Positions 44,797 through 54,854 of a DNA stretch of 64,000 nucleotides are shown piece after piece. The stretch is taken from positions 3,510-67,509 of the forward strand of contig JAQUUB010000018.1 of assembly GCA_028694115.1 (NCBI GenBank), read 5' to 3'. Source of the stretch: Lachnospiraceae bacterium (GTDB lineage Bacteria > Bacillota_A > Clostridia > Lachnospirales > Lachnospiraceae). The position numbers and the translations under genes were made by a program. Every line of letters starts with the position of its first letter. The stretch's first letter is position 1. The notes under the pieces are model-generated. The model was given only the letters and a program-made list of their open reading frames with translations. It made no database searches and was not told the origin of the DNA.

Positions 44797-46155
44797 ATGA
44801 GAGAATTACCGATAGAATACGTTACATCGATGAAAGCTTTATTAGGCGAAGAATATGAGGCTTATGAAAGAAGCTTTGATGAGCCTCGTGTTTATGGTTT
44901 GAGATTAAATACCAATAAATATTCGAATGAAGATTTTGAAAGGATTTGTCCGTTTCCTATTGAGAAAATACCCTTTATTCCAAATGGTTATTATTATAAT
45001 GGGGAGGATTGCAATCCTGCAAAACATCCCTATTATTATGCGGGATTATATTATCTCCAGGAACCAAGTGCCATGACGCCAGCATCCATTCTCCCAATAG
45101 AGCCTGGGGATTTTATTTTAGATTTGTGTGCAGCACCTGGTGGTAAGGCAACGGAGCTTGGAAGCCGATTAAGAGGACAAGGATTCCTGCTGGCAAATGA
45201 TATTAGCAACTCCAGGGCAAAAGGATTATTAAAGAATTTAGAGCTCCATGGTTTACATAATATATGCGTATCAAGCGAAGCACCTGATAAATTATTAAAA
45301 ATGTATCCTGAGAAATTTAATAAAATCTTAGTCGATGCACCCTGTTCGGGAGAAGGGATGTTTCGTAAAGATCCGGGCTTAATCAAGAGCTATGAAGAAC
45401 ATGGACCAGAATATTATAGTAAAATTCAAAAAGAAATTCTTGACTGTGCCATACAATTATTAGCACCAGGAGGAATGCTTTTATATTCTACTTGTACATT
45501 TTCAGAATTAGAAGATGAAGATGTGATACAGTATGTATTGGATCAGTATGATACGATGTCTTTATGCAGGATTGAGAATCGATTTGAGCATTTCTGTGAG
45601 GGCAGAAAAGGATTAACCGACTGTGTAAGATTATTTCCTCATAAGATTAAGGGTGAGGGTCACTTTTTGGCTTTATTACAAAAGGAACCATACCATAAAA
45701 AAGAAATTAATCATTCCCCACAGGGATTTAAAATCTGTAAAGAAAAAGAAGTGATCGAATTATTGAGCCAGATAAAACGGGATTTTCGTGATTATCAGAT
45801 TTTAGAAAAGGATTCCCTTGTTTATGCAATTCATAAAGACCTGGCGATTGCACCCAAGGTTCGGTTCTTACGAACAGGACTATTGCTGGGGGAATTAAAA
45901 AACGGAAGATTTACTCCTTCCCAATCATTAGCAATGGGCTTACGCATGGAGGATTATCCTAATTGTCTTAATATGAATGGTTTTGATGAACGTGTCATTC
46001 GTTATCTAAAGGGAGAAACGATCTTTTTGAACGAGGATGAAGATCTAGATAATGGTTATTGCCTGGTCTGTGTAGATTCCCTACCTTTAGGATTTGCAAA
46101 GATACAGGGTAAAAATTGTAAAAATAAATATCAGGCAGGCTGGAGATGGCAATAA
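44797..46155 (+). CDS. rRNA (cytosine-C5-)-methyltransferase, RsmF/RsmB-like (NOL1/NOP2/sun)
   Basis: 452 residues. Short N-terminal domain, then the methyltransferase core: LQEPSAMTPASIL, DLCAAPGGKATEL (SAM site), DAPCSGEGMFRKDP (PCSGEGMF is the RsmF-type motif) and STCTF with the catalytic Cys. A C-terminal RNA-binding region with FSRC-like/PUA features follows (GELKNGRFTPSQSLAMGL). Makes m5C in 16S rRNA; the exact position cannot be read. The pseudouridine synthase start lies two bases after its stop. Confidence 0.9.
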   Translation: MRELPIEYVTSMKALLGEEYEAYERSFDEPRVYGLRLNTNKYSNEDFERICPFPIEKIPFIPNGYYYNGEDCNPAKHPYYYAGLYYLQEPSAMTPASILPIEPGDFILDLCAAPGGKATELGSRLRGQGFLLANDISNSRAKGLLKNLELHGLHNICVSSEAPDKLLKMYPEKFNKILVDAPCSGEGMFRKDPGLIKSYEEHGPEYYSKIQKEILDCAIQLLAPGGMLLYSTCTFSELEDEDVIQYVLDQYDTMSLCRIENRFEHFCEGRKGLTDCVRLFPHKIKGEGHFLALLQKEPYHKKEINHSPQGFKICKEKEVIELLSQIKRDFRDYQILEKDSLVYAIHKDLAIAPKVRFLRTGLLLGELKNGRFTPSQSLAMGLRMEDYPNCLNMNGFDERVIRYLKGETIFLNEDEDLDNGYCLVCVDSLPLGFAKIQGKNCKNKYQAGWRWQ

Positions 46156-46156
46156 G

Positions 46157-46879
46157 ATGGCAATGATTCGATTAGACAAATTCTTATCAGAAATGAATAT
46201 TGGTACTAGAAGTGAAATTAAGGAATTAGTAAAGAAAAAAAGAATCGAAGTAAATGGTGAAATCATTCAAAAACCTGAGAAAAAAGTGAATCCGATGGAG
46301 GATTCGGTATGTTTTGATGGGGATGCGATTGTGTATGAACCATTTGTATACTATCTTCTGAATAAGCCAGCTGGGGTTGTATCCGCAGTGAAGGACAATC
46401 TTTATGAAACTGTAATTGATCTACTTAAGCAGGAAAAGAGAGAGGACTTATTTCCTGTTGGGAGACTTGATAAAGATACCGAAGGGCTGTTACTTATTAC
46501 AAACGATGGGGAAATAGCACATAACCTATTATCACCGAAAAAGCATGTAGACAAAACTTATTATGCGAAAGTGTCTGGATATGTGAAGGAAGAAGATATA
46601 GTCAAATTCAGGAATGGTCTTTCCATTGGTGAAAAAAACAATACCTTACCGGCAACACTTGATATTTTAAAGAATGATGAAATTTCAGAAGTTTTAGTGA
46701 CCATTAAAGAGGGAAAATTTCATCAGATTAAACGAATGTTTCAGGCAATTTCAAAAGAAGTTCTTTATCTGAGACGAATATCGATGGGAAGCTTGCAATT
46801 ACCTGACGATTTGCCAACTGGAACTTATCGTAGACTAACGGATGATGAAATAAATCAATTGAAACACGAAGAATCATAA
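46157..46879 (+). CDS. rsuA: 16S rRNA pseudouridine516 synthase-type (RsuA family)
   Basis: 240 residues. N-terminal S4 domain (IRLDKFLSEMNIGTRSEIKELVKKKRIEVNG) and the catalytic domain with YYLLNKPAGVVSA, GRLDKDTEGLLLITND (active-site Asp in RLDKD) and FHQIKRMFQA. RsuA-type rather than RluB, by size and the EGLLLITND pattern. Start 46157 has GGAGATGG about eight bases upstream, lying in the end of the preceding methyltransferase gene. Confidence 0.85.
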   Translation: MAMIRLDKFLSEMNIGTRSEIKELVKKKRIEVNGEIIQKPEKKVNPMEDSVCFDGDAIVYEPFVYYLLNKPAGVVSAVKDNLYETVIDLLKQEKREDLFPVGRLDKDTEGLLLITNDGEIAHNLLSPKKHVDKTYYAKVSGYVKEEDIVKFRNGLSIGEKNNTLPATLDILKNDEISEVLVTIKEGKFHQIKRMFQAISKEVLYLRRISMGSLQLPDDLPTGTYRRLTDDEINQLKHEES

Positions 46880-46907
46880 AAAATAAAAATGAAAGGTGGG
46901 AGTAACG

Positions 46908-47561
46908 ATGTTTTCTGATATAAAAGCAATTATTTTTGATTTAGACGGAACACTTGTAAATTCTATGTGGATGTGGAAGAAAATCGATATCGAATATTTG
47001 AGTCGGTTTGGAATCCCCTATCCAGAGGATTTACAACCATGTATTGAAGGAAAATCTTTTACTGAAACAGCACATTATTTCAAACATCGATTTTCTCTTC
47101 CTGATGATGTAGAAACCATTAAACGTGACTGGAATGAAATGACAAGGGACAAATACAAAAAAGAAGTACCCATGAAAGAGGGTGCACTTGATTTTATAAA
47201 GAAATGCAAGAAGCTAGGTTACCAAATGGGAATCGCAACAAGCAACTCCAGAGAGCTTGTAGAAGAGGTTGCGAATACGCATGGATTTCTAAATGTTTTT
47301 GATGTAATATTAACCGCCTGTGATGTAAATAAAGGAAAACCGGAGCCAGACGTTTATTTAATGGCTGCAAAAAAATTAGGTGTAGAACCGTCACAGTGTA
47401 TGGTATTTGAAGATATTGAACCAGGAATTCAGGCAGGACTGCGTGCAGGTATGAAGGTATGTGCCGTGGAGGATGATTATTCCTTACAAAAGGCAGAGGA
47501 AAAGAAAGAATTAGCAGATTACTATATTACAAACTATTTTGAAATCATGGAACAGTTATAG
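46908..47561 (+). CDS. HAD-superfamily hydrolase, beta-phosphoglucomutase-like
   Basis: 217 residues. Motif I FDLDGTLVNS, an alpha-helical cap, motif II IATSNS, motif III K in NKGKPEPD and motif IV EDIEPGIQAGLRAG. This is the subfamily IA layout of phosphatases and beta-phosphoglucomutases; the substrate is not readable. GGTGGGA precedes ATG 46908; a GTG at 46896 lies within that site. Confidence 0.85.
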   Translation: MFSDIKAIIFDLDGTLVNSMWMWKKIDIEYLSRFGIPYPEDLQPCIEGKSFTETAHYFKHRFSLPDDVETIKRDWNEMTRDKYKKEVPMKEGALDFIKKCKKLGYQMGIATSNSRELVEEVANTHGFLNVFDVILTACDVNKGKPEPDVYLMAAKKLGVEPSQCMVFEDIEPGIQAGLRAGMKVCAVEDDYSLQKAEEKKELADYYITNYFEIMEQL

Positions 47562-47600
47562 AACAGATTGACTAATTGAGTCAACAGAAAGCAGGGAATT

Positions 47601-49772
47601 TTGAACAGCGGATTTTTACCAATTTCAAGGAATGATATGATGGAAAGAGGTATCGAACAGCTTGATTTTGTTTATGTTACTGGGGATGCTTATGTAGATC
47701 ATCCCTCCTTTGGACATGCGATTATCAGTCGTATTTTAGAAGCAAATGGCTATTCCGTCGGGATTATTGCACAGCCAGACTGGAAGAATAAGGACAGTAT
47801 TTCGATTTTGGGTGAACCACGACTTGGATTCTTAGTTTCTGGTGGAAATATGGACTCTATGGTAAATCATTATTTTGTATCCAAAAGAATGCGTCCGACA
47901 GACTCCTATACACCAGGTGGTGTCATGGGGAAACGTCCCGATTATGCAACGAGTGTCTATGGGAATCTGATTCGCCAGACTTATAAAGATAAGCCCATCA
48001 TTATCGGTGGGATTGAAGCAAGTTTACGCCGAATGGCTCATTATGATTATTGGTCCAATAAATTCAAACGTTCCATCTTACTTGATTCGGGAGCGGATAT
48101 TGTTTCTTATGGAATGGGAGAACGATCGGTTGTTGAGATTGCAGATGCTTTAGCAAGTGGAATCGAAATTAAAGATATTACTTTTATAAAAGGAACCGTC
48201 TATAAAACGAAAGAACTAAATCCTGGTTATGATGGGATTATGCTTCCTTCGTTTGAAGCGATGAAAGCAGACAAGCTCGAATATGCAAAAAGCTTTTATA
48301 CGCAATATCAGAATACGGATCCCTTTAATGGAAGAGTTTTAGTTGAGCCTTATACTGATAAGTATTATGTTGTGCAGAACAGTCCCTCAAAACCATTATC
48401 GACCTCTGAAATGGATCGTGTTTATAGTTTGCCTTACCAAAGGCGTGCCCATCCATCTTATGATGTACTTGGTGGGGTGCCAGCAACAGAAGAGATTAAA
48501 TTCAGTCTAATCAGCAACCGAGGATGTTTTGGCGGATGTAGTTTTTGTGCATTAACCTTTCATCAGGGCCGTATCATTCAGACAAGAAGTCATGAATCGC
48601 TGCTTCAAGAGGCCTCTTCTTTTCAGTATGAACCGGACTTCAAGGGATATATTCATGATGTAGGTGGACCAACTGCGAATTTCAGACAGCCATCTTGTGA
48701 GAAACAGTTAAAACGCGGGGCTTGTAAAAATAAGCAATGTTTATTTCCAACACCTTGTGCAAATTTAAAAGCAGATCATAGTGACTATATCAGTTTACTT
48801 AGAAAATTAAGAGAGGTTCCAAAGGTAAAAAAAGTATTTATCCGCTCTGGGATTCGTTTTGATTATTTATTAGCAGATAGCGATGATACCTTTTTTAAAG
48901 AGCTTGTGGAATATCATATCAGTGGTCAGTTAAAGGTAGCACCAGAACATGTGTCAGATCAGGTATTGCAGAAAATGGGAAAACCTGCAAACCATGTATA
49001 TAATAAGTTCTGTGAAAAGTATAAAATGCTAAATGAAAAAAGTGGGAAAAATCAGTTCTTAGTCCCCTATCTAATGTCCTCCCATCCTGGGTCCACGTTA
49101 AAAGAGGCCATTGAATTAGCAGAATATCTACGTGATCTCGGATATATGCCAGAACAGGTACAGGATTTTTATCCGACACCATCAACATTATCGACGGTCA
49201 TGTATTATACAGGAATTGATCCTCGTAATGGAAAAGAAGTATATGTACCAAAAAATCCTCATGAAAAAGCTATGCAGAGAGCGTTAATCCAATATCGTAA
49301 TCCTAAGAATTATGATCTTGTAATGGAAGCATTAAAGCTTGCAGGACGTGAAGACTTAATTGGCTTTGAAAAGCATTGTTTGATACGCCCAAGGCAATTC
49401 CGTTCGGAAAAACAGAAATTTGAGAAAAAGAAACCAGGAAACCAAAATTCTGGAAAAGATAGATTTGAGAAAAAGAAACCCGGAAATCAAAAGCCTGAGA
49501 AAGACAGATTCGAGAAGAAGAAACCAGGAAATCAAAAGTCTGAGAAAGACAGATTCGAGAAAGAAAAGCCTAGAAGTAAAAAGTCTGGAAAAGATAGATT
49601 TGAGAAAGAGAAACCTAGAAATCAAAAGCCTGGAAAAGATAGATTTGAAAAAGAAAAATCAGGAAAACAGAATTCAGGAATAGACAACTCTAAGAAATCT
49701 ACACTTAGAAATAGTAAAAATCAAAAAAATCCAAGTAATAAGTCTTTTCAAGAATCACGTAAGAAAAAATAA
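47601..49772 (+). CDS. YgiQ family radical SAM protein with basic tandem-repeat tail
   Basis: 723 residues. Starts at TTG 47601 with CAGGGA upstream; the N-terminus [34 protein letters not shown] aligns with YgiQ proteins, split here by position. Radical SAM cysteines are in [23 protein letters not shown]3362-like C-terminal sequence follows ([19 protein letters not shown]). Function of the family is unknown. From residue 606 to about 695 there are six 15-residue repeats ([15 protein letters not shown] type), a highly basic tail of the kind seen on RNA-associated proteins. Confidence 0.88.
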   Translation: MNSGFLPISRNDMMERGIEQLDFVYVTGDAYVDHPSFGHAIISRILEANGYSVGIIAQPDWKNKDSISILGEPRLGFLVSGGNMDSMVNHYFVSKRMRPTDSYTPGGVMGKRPDYATSVYGNLIRQTYKDKPIIIGGIEASLRRMAHYDYWSNKFKRSILLDSGADIVSYGMGERSVVEIADALASGIEIKDITFIKGTVYKTKELNPGYDGIMLPSFEAMKADKLEYAKSFYTQYQNTDPFNGRVLVEPYTDKYYVVQNSPSKPLSTSEMDRVYSLPYQRRAHPSYDVLGGVPATEEIKFSLISNRGCFGGCSFCALTFHQGRIIQTRSHESLLQEASSFQYEPDFKGYIHDVGGPTANFRQPSCEKQLKRGACKNKQCLFPTPCANLKADHSDYISLLRKLREVPKVKKVFIRSGIRFDYLLADSDDTFFKELVEYHISGQLKVAPEHVSDQVLQKMGKPANHVYNKFCEKYKMLNEKSGKNQFLVPYLMSSHPGSTLKEAIELAEYLRDLGYMPEQVQDFYPTPSTLSTVMYYTGIDPRNGKEVYVPKNPHEKAMQRALIQYRNPKNYDLVMEALKLAGREDLIGFEKHCLIRPRQFRSEKQKFEKKKPGNQNSGKDRFEKKKPGNQKPEKDRFEKKKPGNQKSEKDRFEKEKPRSKKSGKDRFEKEKPRNQKPGKDRFEKEKSGKQNSGIDNSKKSTLRNSKNQKNPSNKSFQESRKKK
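49416..49685 (+). repeat. Six in-frame 45-bp tandem repeats in the YgiQ gene
   Basis: Units begin at 49416, 49461, 49506, 49551, 49596 and 49641, each AGATTTGAGAAA-like at the start and coding R-F-E-K-[KE]-K-P-[GR]-N-Q-K-x-x-K-D. Units 2 and 3 are nearly identical, so copy number may vary. Confidence 0.9.
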
Positions 49773-49801
49773 AGCGTACTTGTAACAGAAAGGTAAAAAC
49801 C

Positions 49802-50395
49802 ATGAAGAACAAAAAGATAAAAAAAGGGGAATATGGTTATCTTGCTTATCAAAAGAAGAAGGAGATCATTAAAACGATTGTATTTTTTGCGATTTCCCTA
49901 TCAATTTATGCTGGAGCATATCTAATTTCAGGAAAAAAAGATAATATAGGTACTGTTATTGCAATGCTTGGAATGCTTCCAGCTAGTAAAAGCTTTGTAT
50001 CCATGGTGATGTTTTTCCGATTTAAAACTGGAAATAAAGATGTATATGACAAAGTCAAAGAGGCAGTATTGGATATGCCAGTTTTTTATGATGCTGTCAT
50101 TACGACCTCCCAAAAATCATATCCAGTCAATGCTTTTTGCTGCTGTGATGGGAATCTATGTGGTTTTACAGACGATGAGAAGACAGATGTAAAAATTATT
50201 GAGAAACATTTAAAAGAAATGCTTAAAAATAATGGAATCAAAGGTGTGAATGCAAAATTATTTACAACTCTTGATGCCTATATCACAAGAATTCAGGATA
50301 TTGGTGAAAAGAGGAACGAAGAACCAGAATTAGATGAGGATGGATTTACAAAGGATCAGAAAGCGATTGCTTTAGTTTCCTCATTATCTTTATAA
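49802..50395 (+). CDS. Hypothetical two-span membrane protein
   Basis: 197 residues. A basic N-terminus (MKNKKIKKGEYGYLAYQKKK), two membrane spans at about 24-42 and 48-66 (TIVFFAISLSIYAGAYLI; IGTVIAMLGMLPASKSFVSMVMFF), then a cytoplasmic domain of about 120 residues with a cysteine cluster (NAFCCCDGNLCGF) and mixed alpha/beta character. No domain recognised. A palindromic repeat block begins right after the stop. Confidence 0.65.
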   Translation: MKNKKIKKGEYGYLAYQKKKEIIKTIVFFAISLSIYAGAYLISGKKDNIGTVIAMLGMLPASKSFVSMVMFFRFKTGNKDVYDKVKEAVLDMPVFYDAVITTSQKSYPVNAFCCCDGNLCGFTDDEKTDVKIIEKHLKEMLKNNGIKGVNAKLFTTLDAYITRIQDIGEKRNEEPELDEDGFTKDQKAIALVSSLSL

Positions 50396-50396
50396 A

Positions 50397-50600
50397 GTGT
50401 GAGAAGATATACTAACGCATGAAAGAACCATGCTAAGTATATCTAAATCTCACACGGAAGAAGTCGCAAGCGCCTTCTTCACTCTAACATGTTTACTTTT
50501 GATTTTAATGCGTGCTTTTCACGCAGATGGGTGCATGTTGAACAAAAAACATGTTCAACTTTTGATTTGAGTGCATGCTAAAGCATGCAAGTGGGTGTAA
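50397..50600 (+). repeat. Composite palindromic repeat block, modules A-B-D'-C-D
   Basis: Module A: GTGTGAGA (50397-50404)/TCTCACAC (50448-50455) with inner AGATATACT...AGTATATCT. Module B: GAAGAAGTCGCAAGCGCCTTCTTC (50457-50480, given as arms GAAGAAG/CTTCTTC). A D-like hairpin GCGTG-CTTTT-CACGC plus AGATGGGTG follows, then module C (TGTTGAAC.../...GTTCAAC, 50538-50560) and module D (GCATGCTAAAGCATGC plus AAGTGGGTG, to 50598). The block fills the whole gap between two genes and its last module supplies GTGGGTG before the next ATG at 50602. Confidence 0.7.
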
Positions 50601-50601
50601 A

Positions 50602-51573
50602 ATGAAAGAGATTATAGTTACAGGCAATCAAGAGGGGCTGAGCCTTCATAAATTGTTAGGAAAGGTTCTCCCTAATGCTGGGGGGAGCTTTCTTTACAAA
50701 ATGCTTCGAAAAAAGAATATCACTTTGAATGATAAGAAGGCGGATGGAAAAGAAGCAATACATTCTGGGGATTCTGTGAAAATATATTTTGCTGAGGATA
50801 CTTTGATAAAATTCATGGGAACAGAAGATAAAACAGAACGAATCAAAGGTGCAACAGGTCAAATTGATGTTTTATATGAGGACGAAGATATTCTTGCTAT
50901 TAACAAACCAACTGGTATTTTATCGCAAAAATCAAAAGATTCTGATATTTCCATCAATGAAGAAATGATTCAGTATTTGCTAAATCATCATTCGATTACA
51001 GAGGAAGAACTGCAGGTTTTCCGTCCTTCGGTCTGCAATCGATTAGACCGTAATACAAGCGGAATTATTTTATGCGGTAAGACAATAAAAGGGCTACAGG
51101 AATTAAGCTATGTATTGAAAATGCGAACCATTCATAAATATTATCGCTGCTTTGTGAAAGGCGAAATGAAGGAGCCGTCTCTTTTAGAAGGATATCTTTT
51201 GAAAGATGAAAAAAAAAATAAAGTGACGATTTTAAAAACACAGCCAAATAATCAGGAAGCAAAAGAAATCAAAACAAAGTATGTGCCGCTCAAGGTACTG
51301 GAATGCTTTGATGAGTCAGGTGAAAAAGTGAAGTATACTTATCTGGAAGTTTTATTAATTACTGGACGTTCTCATCAGATTCGTGCACATTTAGCATCTA
51401 TAGGTCACCCTTTGATTGGTGATGAAAAATACGGTGATCCATTACTCAATCGTTTCTTTCGGAAGCAATTCAAGATAAAAAATCAAATGCTCCACTGTTA
51501 CCGAATCGAGGGCAGTGATTTATTTGAAGAGATTATTGCGCCAATACCAGAAGAGTTTGAAAGAGTAAAATGA
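50602..51573 (+). CDS. RluA-family pseudouridine synthase
   Basis: 323 residues from ATG 50602 (a frame start at 50575 lies within repeat module D). An S4-like N-terminal domain (LHKLLGKVLPNAGGSFLYKMLRKKNITLN), then the RluA core: ILAINKPTGILSQ, catalytic RLDRNTSGI, HKYYRCFVKG, GRSHQIRAHLASIGHPLIGDEKYG. Acts on 23S rRNA or tRNA; the target (RluD, RluC or RluA sites) is not clear from sequence. Its ribosome binding site is provided by the preceding repeat. Confidence 0.88.
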   Translation: MKEIIVTGNQEGLSLHKLLGKVLPNAGGSFLYKMLRKKNITLNDKKADGKEAIHSGDSVKIYFAEDTLIKFMGTEDKTERIKGATGQIDVLYEDEDILAINKPTGILSQKSKDSDISINEEMIQYLLNHHSITEEELQVFRPSVCNRLDRNTSGIILCGKTIKGLQELSYVLKMRTIHKYYRCFVKGEMKEPSLLEGYLLKDEKKNKVTILKTQPNNQEAKEIKTKYVPLKVLECFDESGEKVKYTYLEVLLITGRSHQIRAHLASIGHPLIGDEKYGDPLLNRFFRKQFKIKNQMLHCYRIEGSDLFEEIIAPIPEEFERVK

Positions 51574-51592
51574 GAAAGGTTAGGTGATTCCT

Positions 51593-52141
51593 ATGGCAAC
51601 ATGGAATTCCAGAGGTCTTAGAGGCTCTACTCTTGAAGAATTGATTAATCGGACAAATGAGAAGTATCGTGAAAGTGGGCTTGCTGTAATACAAAAGGTT
51701 CCAACTCCGATTACTCCAATAAAAATAGATAAAGAAAATCGCCACATTACGCTGGCGTATTTTGACCAAAAAAGTACGGTAGATTATATTGGAGCAGTAC
51801 AAGGAATTCCTGTATGCTTTGATGCCAAAGAAAGTGCAACAGATACCTTCTCCATGCAGAATATTCACGAGCACCAGGTAACCTTTATGGAGGAATTTGA
51901 AAAGCAGGGAGGAGTATCTTTCTTTTTAATCTATTATTCAGGGAAGAATACACTTTACTATTTGACAATGGAGAGACTAAGGCTCTTTTGGGATAGAAGT
52001 TTGCAGGGTGGACGTAAAAGCTTTCGTTTTGATGAGCTGGACGAACAATATTTTTTTAATCAGAAATCAGGTATTTTAGTACCCTATCTGGATATGATTC
52101 AAAAAGATCTTGATGAGAGAGAAGAAAGAAGTGTCAAATAA
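51593..52141 (+). CDS. recU: Holliday junction resolvase RecU
   Basis: 182 residues. NSRGLRGSTLEELINRTNEKY, the nuclease site STVDYIGAVQG ... CFDAKES (D, D, E, K-type acidic cluster) and HQVTFMEEFEKQGGVSFFLIYY are RecU signatures. RecU cleaves Holliday junctions in Firmicutes in place of RuvC, acting after RuvAB (14993-16646). A GTG at 51584 in the same frame is less likely than ATG 51593. Confidence 0.93.
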   Translation: MATWNSRGLRGSTLEELINRTNEKYRESGLAVIQKVPTPITPIKIDKENRHITLAYFDQKSTVDYIGAVQGIPVCFDAKESATDTFSMQNIHEHQVTFMEEFEKQGGVSFFLIYYSGKNTLYYLTMERLRLFWDRSLQGGRKSFRFDELDEQYFFNQKSGILVPYLDMIQKDLDEREERSVK

Positions 52142-52168
52142 TTATATGAAAAAGATAGGTGAGTGCAG

Positions 52169-52774
52169 ATGATAAAAAATATTATTTTTGATGTAGGAGA
52201 AATTCTATTAGGATATCGTTGGAAAGATATGCTCATGGAATATGGATTAACGGAAGAAGAGGCAATTAAAGTTGGAGAGTTAATGTTTGGTGATTCTTTG
52301 TGGAATACATTGGACTTAGCAATCTTGCCAGAGGAAGAAATAATCAGAGAATATCAGAAAAAATATCCAAAACAGGCGGAGAGTATTTCATGGTTTATCA
52401 AACATGGTGAAAAGATGCATGTTGCAAGGCCTGATGTATGGGAGAAAATTCCAAAATTAAAAGAAAAGGGATATGGTATTTATCTGTTATCCAATTATTC
52501 AGAGACGTTATTTAAGAAACATACCGCGGATGCTTCTTTCTTACAGGAAATTGACGGTATGGTAGTGTCTTATCAAGTACATATAACAAAACCGGACAGC
52601 CGAATTTATAGGTACATACTTGATAAATACAATCTGTATCCGGAAGAATGCATCTTTTTTGATGACCGTGCTGAAAATACTGAGGCTGCGAATAAAATGG
52701 GAATTAAAGCGATAACCATTACTTCAAAGGAGCAACTGCTAGAATTATTGAATAAGATGATTGCAAATAATTAA
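52169..52774 (+). CDS. HAD-superfamily hydrolase (YihX-like subfamily IA)
   Basis: 201 residues. Motif I IFDVGEILLGYRW (first Asp kept, the third position is Gly as in YihX-type proteins), cap helices, motif II LLSNYSETLF, motif III K in HITKPDSRIY and motif IV FFDDRAENTEAANKMG. Likely a sugar phosphate phosphatase or dehalogenase-like enzyme; substrate unknown. AGGTGA precedes ATG 52169. Confidence 0.82.
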   Translation: MIKNIIFDVGEILLGYRWKDMLMEYGLTEEEAIKVGELMFGDSLWNTLDLAILPEEEIIREYQKKYPKQAESISWFIKHGEKMHVARPDVWEKIPKLKEKGYGIYLLSNYSETLFKKHTADASFLQEIDGMVVSYQVHITKPDSRIYRYILDKYNLYPEECIFFDDRAENTEAANKMGIKAITITSKEQLLELLNKMIANN

Positions 52775-52804
52775 TGGATGATTAATTGAAAAAGAAGAAA
52801 GAAG

Positions 52805-52833
52805 TTGACATTTTCTATAGAACCCCATATAAT
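52805..52833 (+). promoter_or_regulatory. Consensus sigma-A promoter of the histidine operon
   Basis: TTGACA (52805-52810), 17-base spacer, TATAAT (52828-52833): a perfect match. The transcript has about 140 leader bases before hisZ. Confidence 0.88.
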
Positions 52834-52896
52834 AAACAGAGTTTACTGTGCTATTGAATTATCACTGTACCTCGGTAAAGTAAAAGACACATAGAT

Positions 52897-52964
52897 TAGA
52901 ATGATATAAATCATATTCTATTGGAGGTCATAGTGTGAAAGAAATACACTTTCACACTGTTTTT
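52897..52964 (+). promoter_or_regulatory. his operon leader: competing hairpin and terminator-like hairpin over an in-frame GTG start
   Basis: First hairpin TAGAATGAT/ATCATATTCTA (52897-52920), then GGAGG (52923-52927), then a perfect 10-bp stem AGTGTGAAAG (52932-52941)/CTTTCACACT (52949-52958) followed by GTTTTT. A GTG at 52935 has ideal spacing from the GGAGG and opens a frame (M-K-E-I-H-F-H-T-V) with two His codons that runs straight into hisZ. The second hairpin would terminate or block unless translated, suggesting attenuation. No T-box signature is present. Confidence 0.55.
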
Positions 52965-52982
52965 GAAAGGATGGAGATTAAT

Positions 52983-54194
52983 ATGGAAAACCGTTTATTA
53001 CATACCCCTGAGGGTGTGAGAGATATTTATGGGAAGGAATTTTTAAAAAAATTATATATTCAGGATTCCTTACATAGCCAGATCAAAAAATATGGATATA
53101 TGGATATTCAGACGCCCTCGTTTGAATTCTTTGATGTATTCTCAAAGGAGATTGGAACCACTCCGTCAAAGGAACTCTATAAATTTTTTGATAAAGAGAA
53201 TAATACGCTTGTTTTAAGACCCGATTTTACACCTTCCATAGCGAGAGCATCAGCAAAATACTTTATGGAAGAAAAGCTCCCCATGAGACTCTGCTATGAG
53301 GGAAATACCTTTACTAACAGTTCTGATTTACGCGGGAAATTAAAGGAAGTGACTCAGATTGGAGCGGAATGCATCGGAGATGACAGCGTAGAGGTTGATG
53401 CAGAAATGATTAGCATCGTGATTGAGTCCTTACTATCTGTTGGGTTAAAAGACTTCCAAGTGAGCATTGGCCAGGTGGAATTCTTTAAAGGAATCTGCGA
53501 GGCGGCTGGAATCGATGAAACTGTAGAATTAGAATTACGAGAGCAGATTTCGAATAAGAATTATTTTGGAACAGAGGAAATTTTAACAGGATTACATGTT
53601 TCAGAGGAAATCAAGGAACGAATTACAAAAGTAGCTGATTTATTTGGTACGGTTGAAATTTTAGACGAAGCGAAAAAGATGTCTTTAAATGACAGAAGCA
53701 AAGACGCCATCAAACGACTAGAGGATTTATATGCTGTTTTAAAACTCTATGGAATTGAACAATATGTTACCTTTGATCTTGGAATGCTGAATAAATATCA
53801 TTATTATACGGGAATTGTTTTTAGAGCCTATACGTTTGGTGTGGGGGAAGCAATTGTAAAGGGTGGACGCTATGATGGGTTACTTTCCCGTTTTGGTAAG
53901 AACTGTGCCGCAATTGGTTTTGGTATTGTGGTGGATCAGCTTATGTCAGCAATTGTACGTCAGAAAATTGAGTTACCAATCGATCATAAGAACACTTTGA
54001 TTGTCTATGCAGAGGATTCCCTGGCACATGCGATTGCATTTGCAAAGAAGCTGCGGGAAGAAGGCAGAAATGTTGAATTATTAAAACAGCAGGGGAATGA
54101 TAAAAAAAGTACTTATATCAGCATGAGCAAGAGTGATTTAATCGATAATGTCTACCTTGCAGAAAAAGATGATATAAAGGAAATGAGTGAATAG
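52983..54194 (+). CDS. hisZ: ATP phosphoribosyltransferase regulatory subunit HisZ
   Basis: 403 residues from ATG 52983, where the family N-terminus begins ([13 protein letters not shown]) and AAAGGATGGAG lies upstream; an in-frame GTG at 52935 would add 16 residues. HisRS-like catalytic fold ([50 protein letters not shown]) without the tRNA-charging role. It forms a hetero-octamer with short HisG, encoded next. First gene of hisZGDB-IE. Confidence 0.92.
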   Translation: MENRLLHTPEGVRDIYGKEFLKKLYIQDSLHSQIKKYGYMDIQTPSFEFFDVFSKEIGTTPSKELYKFFDKENNTLVLRPDFTPSIARASAKYFMEEKLPMRLCYEGNTFTNSSDLRGKLKEVTQIGAECIGDDSVEVDAEMISIVIESLLSVGLKDFQVSIGQVEFFKGICEAAGIDETVELELREQISNKNYFGTEEILTGLHVSEEIKERITKVADLFGTVEILDEAKKMSLNDRSKDAIKRLEDLYAVLKLYGIEQYVTFDLGMLNKYHYYTGIVFRAYTFGVGEAIVKGGRYDGLLSRFGKNCAAIGFGIVVDQLMSAIVRQKIELPIDHKNTLIVYAEDSLAHAIAFAKKLREEGRNVELLKQQGNDKKSTYISMSKSDLIDNVYLAEKDDIKEMSE

Positions 54195-54217
54195 ACAAGA
54201 AAGGTAGGGATACGATT

Positions 54218-54853
54218 GTGAGATATTTAACATTTGCACTTGGAAAAGGGCGTTTGGCAAAAACAACTTTGGAAATGTTTGAAAAAATAGGAATTACCTG
54301 TGAAGAAATGAAGGATAAGGATTCTAGAAAATTAATATTTGTAAATGAAGAATTAAAATTGAAATTTTTCCTGGCAAAAGGACCGGATGTGCCTACTTAT
54401 GTGGAATATGGAGCGGCAGATATTGGTGTTGTTGGGAAAGATACCATCATGGAAGAAAACAGAAAAATTTATGAGGTACTTGATTTGGGATTTGGGAAAT
54501 GCAGAATGTGTGTCTGCGGACCAGCCTCAGCAAGGGAACTTTTAAAGCATCACGAAATGATTCGTGTAGCCACGAAATATCCTGATATTGCAAAAGATTA
54601 TTTTCATAATAGCAAGCATCAGACCGTTGATATCATTAAGTTAAATGGATCAATTGAATTAGCGCCTATTGTAGGTCTCTCAGAGGTGATTGTAGATATT
54701 GTGGAAACTGGCTCGACGTTACGGGAAAATGGGCTGGAGGTTTTAGAAGAAATCTGTCCGCTTTCTGCAAGAATGGTTGTTAATCAAGTGAGTATGCGTA
54801 TGGAAAGTGAAAGAATCAAAGATTTAATCGAACGATTGAAAGGACAGTTATAA
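54218..54853 (+). CDS. hisG: ATP phosphoribosyltransferase, short form
   Basis: 211 residues, the short HisG lacking the C-terminal regulatory domain, consistent with hisZ next door. Motifs [43 protein letters not shown] and the PRPP loop [18 protein letters not shown]. Catalyses the first step of histidine synthesis, ATP plus PRPP to phosphoribosyl-ATP. GTG start with AAGGTAGGGA upstream. Confidence 0.96.
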   Translation: MRYLTFALGKGRLAKTTLEMFEKIGITCEEMKDKDSRKLIFVNEELKLKFFLAKGPDVPTYVEYGAADIGVVGKDTIMEENRKIYEVLDLGFGKCRMCVCGPASARELLKHHEMIRVATKYPDIAKDYFHNSKHQTVDIIKLNGSIELAPIVGLSEVIVDIVETGSTLRENGLEVLEEICPLSARMVVNQVSMRMESERIKDLIERLKGQL

Positions 54854-54854
54854 C

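Noticed and set aside
33913..50600. CRISPR array built from the palindromic repeats
   Set aside because: Copies are kilobases apart, not regularly spaced, with no spacers and no cas genes.
52834..52982. T-box riboswitch upstream of hisZ
   Set aside because: No stem I/AG-bulge pattern and no conserved T-box sequence (GGTGGNACC) could be found; only local hairpins.
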